Shown: piece by piece, positions 13,701 to 28,700 of the stretch
Position numbering within the stretch: the stretch's first letter is position 1
Layout: every line of letters starts with the position of its first letter
Assembly: GCA_028023455.1 (NCBI GenBank)
Contig: JAQFVV010012572.1
Span: 930,001 to 994,000 of the forward strand
Source: Epiperipatus broadwayi
Taxonomy: Eukaryota > Onychophora > Udeonychophora > Euonychophora > Peripatidae
DNA: 64,000 nucleotides
Direction of reading: 5' to 3'
Made by a program: the position numbers and the translations under genes
Notes under the pieces: generated by a model
Databases searched by the model: none
Told to the model about the DNA's origin: nothing
The model's input: the letters and a program-made list of their open reading frames with translations, nothing else

Positions 13701-16700
13701 AAAAGTTATATTTTTTTAAAATTTATTGTAAGTGAACATCTTTTAGAAATTAAATAATGAGAACCTATCTCTTGATCTTATTTTTTCTATTTCTTATATT
13801 TAGCCTACCTTTTAATGGAGGTTAATATCTTTAAAATCAGGTAAATATCCATGCCATTTTAAAAAAAAAAATTTCACATTTATTAAATATTTTGAAAAAT
13901 TATTTTATCAAGTGAGAATATAATAAAAGGGAAACAGTAAAAATTTATCATATTTAGTAGAAATTCTCTTACTATACCAGTGGCATTTTGAAATTTACTT
14001 TTTCAAGTGTTAAATATATTTAAACTGACATCCCTAAAAGTTTATCAATTTTATGATAAAAGTTTATCAAATACAATAGTGTTTCTCTTGATATACCTGT
14101 GCTATTTTACAGTTTATTTTAACATGTGTTAAATTATATATTTAAACTAAAATCATATTTAACAAAACATTTTTAATGTCCACGTCTGAAAAGATTTTAT
14201 TATTTTCCTCATATGAAATAGATACTTCTTAGATACAACTGAGTGTACTTTCGATATAGTTCACCAGATTCATAGCTCTCACTGCTTGGCTAGATATGCT
14301 GTCCTATTTATATTGAGATATATAAGCAAGGTTATTTAAATCAGATTTTTACATATCCCGTTTGGCTGACAGACTGTGGTTGGCAATAAATAATGTCTCT
14401 TTAACTTTTCTCTTTCTGTCATCTTGTTCCATGCAAACAAAAGAGAAAAAGTAATATTACATTTAAATGTAGACAGCCAATAATTATTTACACTCTCAAT
14501 GAAATTATATAAACCTACATTTAAATTACAAGAAAGGCTAACATTTTTGGAGAACGGTTTAAAAATCTAAAGTGTTCCCTAACTGCTGCTGCATCAACCT
14601 TAACAAATCAATGCAACAATATTAGCAAATATCTGTGTATTTAAAAATACCCTTATTAAAATATATAATTTGAAGATGTAAAAAAGCACTGAAAAATAAT
14701 CCACAGAGAAAAATAAAAACCTTAAAGTATTATAAAATACCAACTAAAATCATTTAATACTGTAAATCTTAAATACAATTAAAAAAACTGAACTTCCCCG
14801 CAAATAAACAAGAAGTTCAAATAAACTCCAGCTCAAATAAACATTTTGTCAATCTAAGAAAAACTCACATTCTGGCTAAAATTAGAACCATATTGGAATA
14901 TAGCTCAAAGTTTGTAAGAAACACATCGAAAAATCCTCATTTAAAGACAATAGCAGACTTCTGAGTCCAATTTTGAGAACATACCCAATTAAGAAGTCAT
15001 GTTTAAACAAATCGCCCAAATCCACATTTGATTCCAGATAAACCAAAGAATTTAACATGAAATAAATACATAATTAGTTGCAAACAATTTATGCAGAAAA
15101 AGATAGTCTATTTAAATGAGGATAAAGGCAACTGCTCCATGCCGATAAATTCTAAAGAATATATACAAAAAACAGCCCTACAGATCAGAAAATAAATTTC
15201 AAACAAATCAAGTCATATAATATAAAAGAAGATAAATTCATCACTTCAATACAATGCAAACATTGCAATAAGGCATATAACAGAACTGATTATGTAAAAA
15301 TGTATCCACTGGCTGCAATTCTTCCATGCATGTTTTCGAATATAAAGCTGCATAAAGAGAACTACCTTCTATTCCTAATAGTAGACTTTGGGGGTCTATT
15401 ACTACAATGCTATTAGTATCACAGGTGATTGGCTAAACATGTCATTTGGGATTCGAAAAATTCTGATAAAATCATCTCCGGATTTTGTACAATCCAACAC
15501 AGCACATATGAAAGAGAACTACAAATTATCATCATTAGACATTACTGAACTATGTACACCTGGGTCTCGTTTTACGCGATAGATAGGTTCCTCAGAAAAC
15601 ACGCGCAAACGAAATCGCGCAAAAATAGACGTAACTTACATTGAAAAAGGGGAGGGGGGATGCTGTCTGTGATTTTTCAAAATTCGCATAAAAGCAAAGC
15701 ACCAACGTAAAATTACTTTAAAATTCGCGCAAAAAAAAAATAAGAAAATAAAATGTGACTAATAAAAAATTTCAAATTTGAAAAAAATTGATACAAGACA
15801 AACTTTTTTAAACTATAATATTTAATTTTATTCAAAAATAATATATTTTTATGCATAATTTACAGTACGGTAATTTACATTTTTTTATACACGTTTTAAT
15901 TATTATCGCTATTTGCCAAAACACACGTTTGTTTGCACTCTCATGTTGTGTTAATGTTTTTCTGTTGACAACGTAATTAGTAATTAATCTTTGAGACGAT
16001 GATTTTATTAGTTGTTTATGAACTTAGACTTATGATAATAAAAAGACATTTATTCACAACTGCTGGGAAAAATTTAATTAAAAACTAACAACTAAAAATG
16101 AAATTCTTATTTTTGCCTTTAATTTTCAATTCCGTTTAAAAATCAAATTTCACATCACATTATTTCAAGTCGCGTAAGTAATTTTTAAATTGTTAATTAC
16201 AATTAAAAATCAGATTTTAATTTTTAATTGTCAAATTTAATTGTGCCCACTGCTATTACTAACCTTTTAAAAATAAACTTGTGGACACTAAATGATTAAT
16301 AATTGATTACGTTCTTTTTTAAAAAGCAAAAACAGAATGTGATTTAAAATGCAAAATTAATACACACAATGTTTGACAAATTTACATTATAATCTTGTAA
16401 AATTTAATGTGTGTATACATAAAATGTGGAAATCATGATTTTAATTTCATTATTGCATAAAATCTTACTATTATAAAGCACTGAAAATATTGAAATTACT
16501 AAGTTGAAAGTTGAATTCCAATAATGTGTTATTACTTTCAATATAAGGTAAGTGTGCGAAATTTATTATTTAAAGTAATAGCGCAATATCGGGGTTCGAT
16601 TTCCGGTGAAACACGAATCGCGCAACTTCAAAATCGCGTTAAATAAGTCCGCGTAAAATGAGACCCAGGTGTAGTTCAATGCTGCAAGGCAGTCTATTGA

Positions 16701-19700
16701 CATAATACAAAATCTATTAATAAAAACAGGTTACAATTCTCAAAAAATGAGATTTTATCATTAACATTCTTCATTGGACTGACAAAGACATAATGCTAAA
16801 TTCAACAATGGATTCCATAGTATGGAAATTCATGGCCAATGGGTGTGCCTATAAGCAGAATCGTATGCAGCTTAGGACTTGCTAATGCCAAAGAAAAAAT
16901 TATAGCTATATTTATAGATAAAGAACTGTATTTTATATATGATACATTGATGATGTGCTAATATGGCTCTGAAGAGACCAATGCACAACTACGAGAATTA
17001 CTAATGCAAGCAACAGCCTTAATATAGACTACTGAACATGAAAACATTTCACGAGGCTTAAAGTTTTTAGATTTGCTAATCCAAAGAAACAAACATCAAC
17101 TGGACTAGTGAAGCCAATCAAAATCAGAGCGCGATCCCCCACAATCCTGTATACCTATGGCCTATAAACTAGCCAGCATTAAAGACTTCTTAAAAGGAAA
17201 TCTACATCTTTGTAAATATGAAGCCAATAGGAAAGCAAATTTAGATTCCTATATCAAAGATCTATATAATATAGGCTACAACAAAAACATCCTGTTAAAT
17301 ATAATTAAACAAATTTTATAAAAATATAAACTAGCTAATTCTACCTCAGGAAGAAATTAAACCCTAAGTAACATGCCATACATTCCTAACCTAACAAATA
17401 AAATTTAAAAAATCTGCCACCAACATTCAACGTCAGTTTTTGAACCCCCCCTCCCACCCCCCGACCCAAATCTTAACAGATTAATTAATATCGCCAAAGA
17501 TAAATTGCCATTGGAAGACATGCTGCAGATCGTATATAAAATCCAATGCAGTAACCCATCCTGTACAGTTGTATACTACGGAAAATCAAAAGCAAACAAC
17601 ATCATAAGAATTGCTCAACACAAATACTTATATAAATGTGCAAAGAATAATCGGAATATAAGTCTATCTTCTGGAAACATGAAAACAATTTGGTCACACC
17701 TTCAGTCCACAGAATGTTAATCTAGTTTATGGAATGATATGACAGGAAAAGAAAAGTTAACTGCTTCTGCTTATTAAGCAGTTTTGAAATACGTTTTATT
17801 TGATTGGTCGAAATGTTTTCTTTTTTTAATGATGTAAAAACTATAAGCATGATGTCAACAGAAATATGGGCATTTGATACATCTGGAATGTAGCTTTCTA
17901 ATGGTGTCTTCAAAAAAAAAAATCCAATGAAATTTGAATTTTTTATTAATTTTTTTCGTAACAAGCGCGTTTAATTTTTTTTTTTTTATTACTTTTCTAA
18001 TTTCCATGAAGCAATAAAAACAGAAAACTTTTATCGGGCTCATGAGTTAGACAAAATGGATTAAAAATACGCCGATTATTCACAAACAAGGCCTTTCATG
18101 GAGTCTAAATGTAATTGCAGAATATCGGTCTCGTAAGTATACAATTTTAATTTTTTAATTTTTTGAATAATATTTTAATTTTTTTTTAATTACTGTATTT
18201 GAAAAATGATTTCATTTTTATTAATTTGTATTTGTATTGGCGTGTGTGTGTATAAATCCTATAATATTTATTAATGCTCATGTTATACATTATATGAATT
18301 CATATGTACAGTAATTTTATGTGTTCTAATCCAAGTTTGAGGCAAATTTATAAAATAATGATTCTCAAAAGGTTTAATAATTTATTATTTATTATTATGT
18401 TTATATGGTGTGTTTGTATTTACTCTTGCATGTTTTATATCAAGTAATGATTTACATACATAGAGCACTGCAATGTAAATTTTAAAAACTAATAATCAAA
18501 TGTACAGAAAGATTGCAGTTGATAAAGCATTCATAAAATTTATCGGGCATAGTACCATGTGAAAATAGAAACACTTAAACCAATAAATAGATTTCAAATG
18601 ATGTTTGTGTAGTAGTAATCACAATGGTTATGCATATACAACACGGAATTGTATATGCAGGCAAAGAATCAAATTCTGATTCTTGTCTATGCCTTGATAC
18701 TCATGCTGTGGAGTCACTAGTTTTGCCATATCTTTCATCACATTATTTTCAAGTCTATAGCTAACAAATGGACTATATGTAAATAAATTATATCTATGTG
18801 ATACAATAAATATAACAAGATAGCATCACTGGGGTGCATAAAGAATATAAACATCACTGGTGCGCATAAAGAATATAAACATCACTGATGAACACAAAAA
18901 AATATATATAAAATGATGAGATGAAACTCATTTTATCAATGATACAGACAGTAGCCTACAATTTCTAGTTTTAGATAGACAAGAAGCCAATTGCTATGAT
19001 GACAAATGCATATCCATCTTCTGGAAATGACTTGTTTGTATCTTTTATTAGGATGAATCTTTTTCTTATAGATATCTTTGAGATTTATCAACTTTTGGGG
19101 TACAAGATAAAAATAAAGAATTCTTATGCGAATACTTTTGGAGATTCTGAAGCTATGGATTATCTCAGGTAAGAGGTATTATATATGATTTGAAAGATAA
19201 TTTTGTGAGGAATACAAAGAAATTATCACTGAAGATGCAATTTACACTTAGTTAATGATCAATTAGAAATTATGAACGAACTATAAAGTAATAATTATGT
19301 CGGATTTTGAAATTTCTTTTTTTCCTTATTTTTAAATGGTAATCATTAGTTGTCTTCACCTTATTGTTTTTCTTAGTTTTTCTAGTTTCTATCAATGTAA
19401 AGTTTTTTGCTCTAACATTATTAAAACTAAAGTTTTTGTGAAAATTGTGTCTCAGGTCAGTTTTTTTAAAAATTCAATATGGTGCCTCTAGATTCAAGCA
19501 GATAGTTATTAAGGAGATGTGGTTTATCACATTATTAACAAAAAAAGAAAAAGGTGTTCAACTGTCAACCAAATAGAATATGTAAAAATCTCATTTAAAT
19601 AATCTCGCATACTTAATTATTCCTGTATAAAAATATGGCAGTACACTAGCCAATCAATGAGAGCTATGAATTTGGTAAACTACACTGAAAGCGCACTCAG

Positions 19701-22700
19701 CTGTATCTAAGAAGTAACTATTTCATAAAAAGAAAATAATAATTTCAGTTGCAGACATTAAAAACGTTTCATTAAATAAAATTAGAAATACAAACAAAAG
19801 GTAAAAAAGTAATATTAAACAAAAATCCTAAAAATTTATCAAATTCTTTATTAAAAGTGTTACAAATTTGTCATTAGTCAAATGAGAAATTAAATACATG
19901 GTACAAATGCAATTTAATTCCTTGCTTTATCAAAAACTATACTTTTCATTTAAAAAGTTTTCCAACTCTAATTTTTTAATCAGTGCTGCCCTCTTTTTAG
20001 TTTTTTATAACACCATTCAAAAATAGTCACAATACAGATTTTCTATGCATTTTTATATTACAAATTACACCTTCTTTTTTTTTTAATAATTAAAGCAAAA
20101 ATTTGTATGCTAGTAAAATTCTATACAAAAAGAGAAAGAAAGTCATGCAAGATTCTTCAAAATTGGTGCAATATTTGTTGAGTTATAAAGTCATAAACAA
20201 ACAATCTTTCATATTCATATAGTAATATAGATTCCACTGCTATACCTTTAAACTAAAATATACAAACACTATTTAAATTTAGTTTAGAAATAAATTAACA
20301 AAAATATTAAGATTTTTCAAGAGCTGAAAAAAAGAAAGGAATTAACAATTATTTTATGAGGTAAATATAAATCAGTTACCCTTTTAGTTAATAAAAAACC
20401 TATAAACATTAGCAACAGAGAAAAAAAAAGAATGTTAAAAAAATCAATTTATTAATAAAAAACATATACTTGATATATAACTTCTACACCATAACAAAGC
20501 ATTATGATGCTGTTTCTAACTTAGTGTCAGACCTATATAGCTATAAAGTAGATTAGCTTAAGATCAAAATCTTAGGGTAAATGAAAATGTCCAGACATCA
20601 GTTTGAATAATATAATAGAGGATAAAAGTGGCTGATGGGTATAAATGGTTCTAAAAAGGAGTGACGTAAAATATAACACTGGTGCTTACATAATTTTTAT
20701 TAAGACTTAATAGTTTTTAAAGAATATAAGTTTTTTTAAAAAATATTAATGACAAAATATTACTACAGAGATTCACTTTTTTTACATTCAATATTATAAT
20801 TTTTAAATGACCAAAAATCATATCCTAGCTTAAGATTAAAATCATATGAGCTATCCATATCATATAATTTGTTTTGAAATTTACATCTTCAATATCATAT
20901 ATTATCATTTTTAGGAACTTTCTTTGATTCTGGTTTTAATCCTTTCCCAAATTTCCAAGTAGTCAAACCTTATGAAAGTGATTCCTGAAAAACAATCTAT
21001 AGAAAATTCAAAAACAAAGAGTAATTGCAGAAATGGTTTTAACTATTCTTTCATTAAAATAAAAACAAGAGCAGTGATGTTCATGTTACACCAGAGCCAT
21101 CTATAATAAGATTGAATAATCAACAAATGCCTTAGAGAAATGCTATTATACCCATATCTCCAAATCACTTTCTGACTTATTATCCTTTTCAATGAAAATT
21201 TAAAATTCAAAGTTGTGCTTACAATAGATGACTCTGGAGTAAAAGAAAGAGAACGTCTCTTGAAAGTATATGTTAAATGTAAACTGAAAAATAATATGAA
21301 GTTTTATTGGTAAGAAAAAATTATAATTATAAAGTCAGTTGTATAAGAGGTCATGAGATTATTATACAAGCAATAGGTCAAGCAACAGCATATACAACGG
21401 AGAATCGATCCAGGAAGCATTAGCTCTTGAGTTCATCACTTATGTAATGTGTTGAACTGCACAGATATTCTTTCATTGTTTAAACTATCTGCACTAAAAG
21501 TCTAATAGTTGTAAAAAAATACTTTGAAAAGGCAAAGAAACTTATCATATAAAACTATATAGTAAAAATTATTATTTTAAGAAGATAACAACTAACAGAA
21601 AGATAAGTTTTAAAACACTAACCTGATGAACATCTAAATCAATAATGAGTATTTTAGATACTTTCTTGTTGTCAATCAATAATTTGGCAGCTACTGCGAG
21701 ATCATTCAGAAGGCAAAATCCTGATCCATAGTCAGGAAAAGCATGGTGTGTTCCTCCTGCTGTGCTGCAAGCCAAACCTCGTTTCAAGGCAATCTGAGTT
21801 GTGAGAATAGTCCCACCTAAAAGCAGATCAGCGAGCCTGAAATTAATAAACAATTTTGTTTCACGGCTATCAATCTGCTATTTATTTTAAACTAAAATAA
21901 AGCAGTGGCAATATATGCAGTGTGTTATTTCACATGCATTTAACATTATGATAAATACTATGTTTTAAAATAGTAATTACAATTACTAAAAAAATATTCA
22001 AATTGAAATTCTTATTAATGCTAATATTTTAGAACAACTTATGTATTAAGAGTAAGAGCTATATATTTTATAATTCAAAAGGATTTAATTGTAAAGACAA
22101 TATAATAAAACAAATCAAAAGATTATAAAATACAGAAAGATGTTTAAAATGGTAAAGTTAATGAATTAAAAAGTTATTTTACCTGATAATATAAAATGAA
22201 ACCAAGATATATTAACTATGTTAAGCAGTCTGAAGAAGGAAGCAAATTTCATAGGTAAAAACAGTTAGATTTCTGATACAATATCCAAACAGGTTGAAGA
22301 GATTATGAAGATGATTTCATATAAAAAAAAAAAAATTTGACTGATACTAACTTAGTGATGGAAGATATGATTATAGGTTTAGAATTGTAAATTGTCATGG
22401 GAAAGTTTAATATATCATCTTTCAATCACTATCAATACACTGTAGGGTGAAGGTTTCCCAAAATTAATCCTATTTTTCCAATTCATAGTTTCTTTATTCA
22501 TTTTACTCTCATCAAATTTGTTTATCTCCTGTATGACCTTTTACAATTTCTTGAAATTCAGTTTAAGATAACAAATGTCCATATAATTATGATCACTTCT
22601 GGCAACATACCTACCATATCAACCTCTTAATTTTTTGAATGTGATATTAATAATACTTGTTTGTTTTCTCATCCATATGTTTCACTTTCAAACCTTAGTC

Positions 22701-25700
22701 CGATATATATGCATATAAATGCTACCATTGGAGCTTAAATATATATATGCACAGATTAGATCAGAATAAAAATATTACGTGCTATGTCCAAGTGGCCATA
22801 ATTCAGAATAATTTTTATTGATCTGAGATAGTAATTATAAGATTTGGGATAACAGTAACATGAAATCTTCGATGAATCTCTATTTAAAAAAAATACATTT
22901 GCATTAACTAAATTGGATAAATCTTCAATTAAAAGTGATTCCTTGTCTTGATATTATCTTTTGTTAAAAAAACAAAAGTGTAATCATCATCATCATCATC
23001 ATTAGCAGCCACTCATCATTCTAACTCCAGAAGAAAATATATATATAAAAAGATGAAGAGTCAAAATTTAGAAAAACAGAAAGAGAATGGAGTTAGAATT
23101 GCAGTGCATGTAATTAAAAGATGGAAATACACAGTCCAATTGCCAATCAGTGCAGAGAAATAGAAGATGACATGAAAGGCTGAAAATGATCAAGCTTTGT
23201 ATTAACCTAAATGACTGAAAATAATAAGTAAAAAAAAAATGAGAGAAATACTTAATTTAATTATAAATTTAATCAGCTATTTAAGCTATTGTGCGCTTTT
23301 TCACGAATGTTAAATAATAAATGAGTACTTCCACTTACAACACAAGATATAGTATTTAGGAAAGAATAAAATGAATCCACTTATTCAATCCAACCCAAAT
23401 GCTTATATATGGGCAAATCTTAAGTACTGTAAGTGAAAGTGTGAGGATAGACTACTCACTTTAAACCACTGTTTACGATATCTGAATGAATGACGCCGAC
23501 GAAATTATCTAGAATTTACTAGACATCACTCACAAATGAAACTTTAAACATATGTAAATAAACATTTATTTTTAGCGCTGTTTCTTAAATGGCTGATTAA
23601 ATTTATTACAATTAGAAACAGCACTAAAAATAAATGTTTGTTTACATATGTTTAAAGTTTCATTTGTGAGTGATGTCTAGTAAATTCTAGATAATTTCGT
23701 CGGTGTCATTCATTCAGATATCGTAAATAGTGGTTTAAAGTGAGTAGTCTATCCTCACACTTTCACTTACAGTACTTAAGATTTTCCCATATATAAGCAT
23801 TTGGGTTGGATTGAATAAGTGGATTCATTTTATTCTTTCCTAAATACTATATCTTGTGTTGTAAGCGGAAGTACTCATTTATTATTTAACACTCGTGAAA
23901 AAGCGCACAATAGCTTAAATGGCTGATTAAATTTATTATAATTAGAAACAGCGCTAAAAATAAATGTTTAATTATAAATGTAAAGATAATGTAAATAGTG
24001 ATAATCCTCACACAGACAAAGCATGAGCACTAATTAAAATTTGTTGCTGTACATAATAACTTTTAGAATTAAGTAAAATCGTTTAGCTTTGTTATTCTAC
24101 TAGTATCAGACCAGATATTGTAGGATAATGGTTCAAATTTGTAAATATCAAAACGTTATTTAAAGTTGCTAAATTTGTTAAATCAAAATTAGATCACAGG
24201 TTTGTAAGATTTAAGAATTTATAACTGGTTCCAATATGTAAAGAAAAAAAATTTCTCCCAAGGCAAATATAATGAGAACTACAATTAATTTGACTTAAGC
24301 TGTATTAAATGAATTAAAAATCCATTAAAGTTGTATTGGTAGTGGCAGCTAATGCTCTCTGCAATATAGTTTAGTTCCTCAGTCTTCAAATACATATCAG
24401 CCAGGATCAAAACTTACAGAATATCACAAGCTTAAATGCATTAGTCTGATGTTTTTACAACATAAAAACAATGGAATTACTAACAATGACATTTTTTTTA
24501 AAAAAGAGAGCTAGTAATCTTACATCATAGTTTATTTTCAAAAATAGTTCAATATGCAATTTTGATTTTAGTGACAGCAGCAATTCTAAAACAACTGAAA
24601 ATTAGATATTCTTTTTTAAAATCAGAATACATCTACTTACAAATAGATTAACTATGATTTGTAAAGTCATATTAAATTGTTTTTTAAAATTAATCTGTAA
24701 AGCTAAAACATTATGTGTCAATCAGATTTTTACTCTAAATGAGAAAGTCATATGATATTATTGTTGCCTAAATAAGATTTGCATATAAAGTCATGAAAGT
24801 TGATAACAAAGGCCTCTACAGAACCTATCCATAAGACAGAGAAATATTGGCAAAGAAAAGCCCACCCAACCAGTCAATTAATGATGGAAAAGTTTTTATG
24901 GCTTTCTTTTATTACTTTGTTCTGAAGTTAAAATTAGTTATTTCTTATTTTTGACCAATATCAGATGGCTGGCTGTATTAGTTACACACTGGCTATCTGA
25001 AAAAACTCTAAAGCTTCTAGTTCAACTCTTGTTTGACCTTGTGCCACCAGATATTGATGCATTATTACAAGATTTAGTATTAAACTACTAGACATCATAT
25101 GATCACTACTTCTTATGTTTGCTCAAGCTATTTAAACAGGCAAAACTCTCTATACAGTATTGCCACTCAATGCAAAAAGGTTTGTGTGTAAAATCCCTAT
25201 CTAGTGCCTACTCATTCAATATCCCCAGACTAGTTTCTAGCTTGTGGCTTTCATCAGTGAGGAACCAAAGATAACAAATTATAAAGGTACTGAAGTGAGT
25301 TCAGACCTATATGACAATATAAGCTAATGAGCTTGGAATTAACAATATTATTATGGTTTCAATTTTAGATTCATAGTTTTATAGTTAAGTAGAGATAAAA
25401 GGTGGCTGCTGGAGGGTTGTATTAGATCCTAAGATCTAGGTGCAGTGCTCTCAGATCCAAGGCTCCTCACTGACGAAAGCCAAACTAGAAACTAGTCTGG
25501 GGATATTGGATGAGTAGGCACTAGATAGAAATTTTATGTACAAACCTTGCATCCATTGATTACTCTGTTTTGCATTGAGTAGCAATACTATATGGAGAGT
25601 TTTATCAGTTTTAAGATTTAATATTAACTCTGACAATATAACAAAATATTAAAAATTAGTAAAATCATGAATTCAAGATGATTTTCCAACCACTGTATCT

Positions 25701-28700
25701 AATTCACTTTTTTATTCATCAAAAACCCAATGTCAATCAATTATTTCAATTTTTAATATAATGATGATAATCACATTTCTATCATGGTTAAATGAACATG
25801 ATTAAAATTTATTAACTCTACCTGTTTATAGTTTTATTTTCCACATACTGTAGAGATCTGCTATTTGATTTCTATTTCCATGAAGATTACAGTGCTTTTT
25901 CTTTTTTTTAAATTGTCTATGAAATAGGAATAATGTAAATAAAAGGTAAAACAGTATAAATACTGATTATTTCTGCATTTAAAGGCCTACTCATTTTTGT
26001 TTTAAGTTACTTTATTACTAAACTTTTGAACTAACTGCTAAAATTTAAAATACAAATTCAAATTCAAACTAAACTTCACTCTTTTATTTCATATATATAT
26101 AAACAAACAATTATCTAACATAATACATAGTAATCAGTTGCATTTATAAATATTATACAAATACATACATAAAAAAAAAAATACATATTAATATACGACT
26201 TGATCATCATCCTCCTATATGACACTTCAAAGAAATAGAATAATTCCAATGTCTATTCCATGAACTATAATTTGACGATATTTATTAATCCCAATAAAAT
26301 AAAAGTATCATAAATAATTATTTAAAAAAATACGTATTTTGTTAACTCCACTAGTAATAAATTTTATCCCTCATTTAGCATGGATTTAACATTATAATGG
26401 CATTATGAATGAACAGACACTGATCTCCATTTATAACAATATGCCGCACAAATAAACTGATTTAAATCTTCCGTTAAATCACTCCATCGATATTATAAAA
26501 TTATATCTGCAGATGAAAACAAAGTCTATATGCAATATTATGTTATTAGTTTTTATATTCCATTATTAAAACATTTTTTTCATATGTAATATTCATTTTA
26601 GTAGGGAAATATTAAGATGAATTTGAATGCTATGAATTACTTTCTCATTACTTTAACAAATTCTCGATAAGCACATACTTTTAAAATAAATTTTAAAAAA
26701 ATTATATATCAGAACTTAGATTTGCTTCTACGGAAGTCAGGACATCAGAGAGCTAATTCAAATTGTTCAGTCTTCTTTATAATCTCTTACAACTGACATC
26801 ACCAAGACTAAGGTTACGCTCTTTATTCACTCTTATATCGAAACCACCCTGTGTTCCACATTTTAAATCATTTTTACAATAATAATAAAATGAAAAAAAA
26901 AATTTCATAATCATTATATATGACAAACAATATTCACATTTTAAAATACAAATAATATTCTCTTAATTCATTACAAAAAAAAAAAAACAATTAATACCAC
27001 CTTCTCACAATACTGCACTGAAAATATATATTTTATATATATCTTGCCAATATAATATTACATAAATCATATAAACATAACAACTAACATATTTTAAGAC
27101 ATTAAAGATTTGTGTATTGTTTTTAATCTATTATTCGTGAATGCAATAACCAAAATACATATAATAAAAATATAATTTTTTTTACTAAAATCATAAACTT
27201 TATTATTTATATATGCATTTTAAATAAATAAAACTAATTTAAAATTTTATGTTGCAATAATAATAACGCATTTCTTGCTTTAATATTTCATTGTCATAGC
27301 AACCTATTTCCATGCCCTTAAGCTAATACATTATTAAAACTAATTAATAATAATAATAAAAATTATACTTGACAATCCATCATATACTGAATTTACATAA
27401 AATTCCAGTTGGAACAATATATATAGTTTAATGGCATAAAAAAAAAGGCCAAATTCTAATAATAATATGAAACGAATCAAACAATTGGTGCAATTAATCA
27501 ATCAGTTTATAAATAATTATCTTCACCTCAATAACTTTAATTATTCTGGTTTTTAATACAAGAACATGTTCTAACAAAGGAATCATATGACCTCTTACTA
27601 TTAAATTTTGAATACTAAAAGAGTGAAATTTGATAGAAATAAATATTAATAATTAAGTGCATTTACCATGACAGATACTCTGTATAAATCATCAAACTTA
27701 TGAACAAATTTTTAAGTGATTAATAATTCTAGAGATTCACAATATCTTAGCCAATTCTAAGAGATGGATCAAAGCCAAACATGTAGGATTAGGATAAAAA
27801 GTCTATATGATCAAAGTGATTTTAGAATTTAAGATGACAAATACTTAATATTAATCTAAAGAGCTATTCACTAATACTTATTAAAACTTCTATGACTTTG
27901 CTTGCATTTAGCACTATGAAATAACATTAAAAACTTTGGTAAACATTAAGATAAAATTCAAAATACGAACAATGATCAATCATATAGTCTTTAATTATTC
28001 ATTCTTATAGAGACGATTCAAACTAAAATGATGTGAAATGCAGATAAACATGAGATAGAAAAATAGTTGTTCTTTATTTTGGTATAAATTTTGAAGACAA
28101 TTAATTCTATATAACTAAAAGCTTGACAGGTTAGTACTTTCAACTATTTTAAGAATTCTTATAATACATAGTCTGAAGCAATGAATTTAATTAATCTCTC
28201 AAATTAGCATAAAATAAATAACTGCTTCGTCTACTACTAACATAACATATTCCATTTGTGGTGAATATGTATGTTAAGATGAAAAAAAAAAATCTTCTTT
28301 TAATAGAATCAACCCATTTATATGCATTTTTTATCATCATGGATAATATAATTAATAGAAGAGGAAATTAATAATCCCAATAATCCGCAGAATATAATAA
28401 ATCTCCATCTGAAATAATTAACATGCAAATTTTTTGTTTGTAGACACATATGATAAAAAATAAACAATCTCGGTTAATAAGAAAACATTGCATAATTAAT
28501 TAAGTAATATGCATGTTGGTTCTACATATGCATAAACAGGAAGTATTTTAAAACTTAGACAAGATTCTAAACCACAAGTGTAACAATTTTCTAAAAGCAG
28601 CTGTCATGCAGAGAATCAGTTCTCTTTACCAATCTGTGTGTGCTGGTCAATGAGATGAATTGCCAAGATGCTAATAAATAATAGAAGCTCTTGAGTAGGT

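Larger units (their letters stand above)
7701..14880. other. Intron 3 of the deacetylase gene, left part
   Basis: This is non-coding DNA between exon 4 and the Penelope-like element. It contains worn interspersed repeats (about 7970-8115, 9085-9200), a small hairpin MITE (10519-10668) and several old tandem duplications (12020-12190, 12790-13060, 13479-13850, 13943-14153). Poly-A/poly-T tracts are frequent (for example near 8405, 8800, 10205, 10280), several of them as T-run/A-run pairs. No exon with matching splice sites and recognised content was seen. Confidence 0.5.

Noticed and set aside
17446-17465. C-rich tract considered as a G-quadruplex or a regulatory site
   Set aside because: Runs are irregular and it lies inside a dead Penelope-like element; no function can be argued.
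21817-21853. Upstream extension of exon 3 as coding (start at ATG 21853)
   Set aside because: Family alignment and the phase of exon 2 place the acceptor at 21818-21817. The residues upstream (RLADLLL) have no counterpart in the enzyme.
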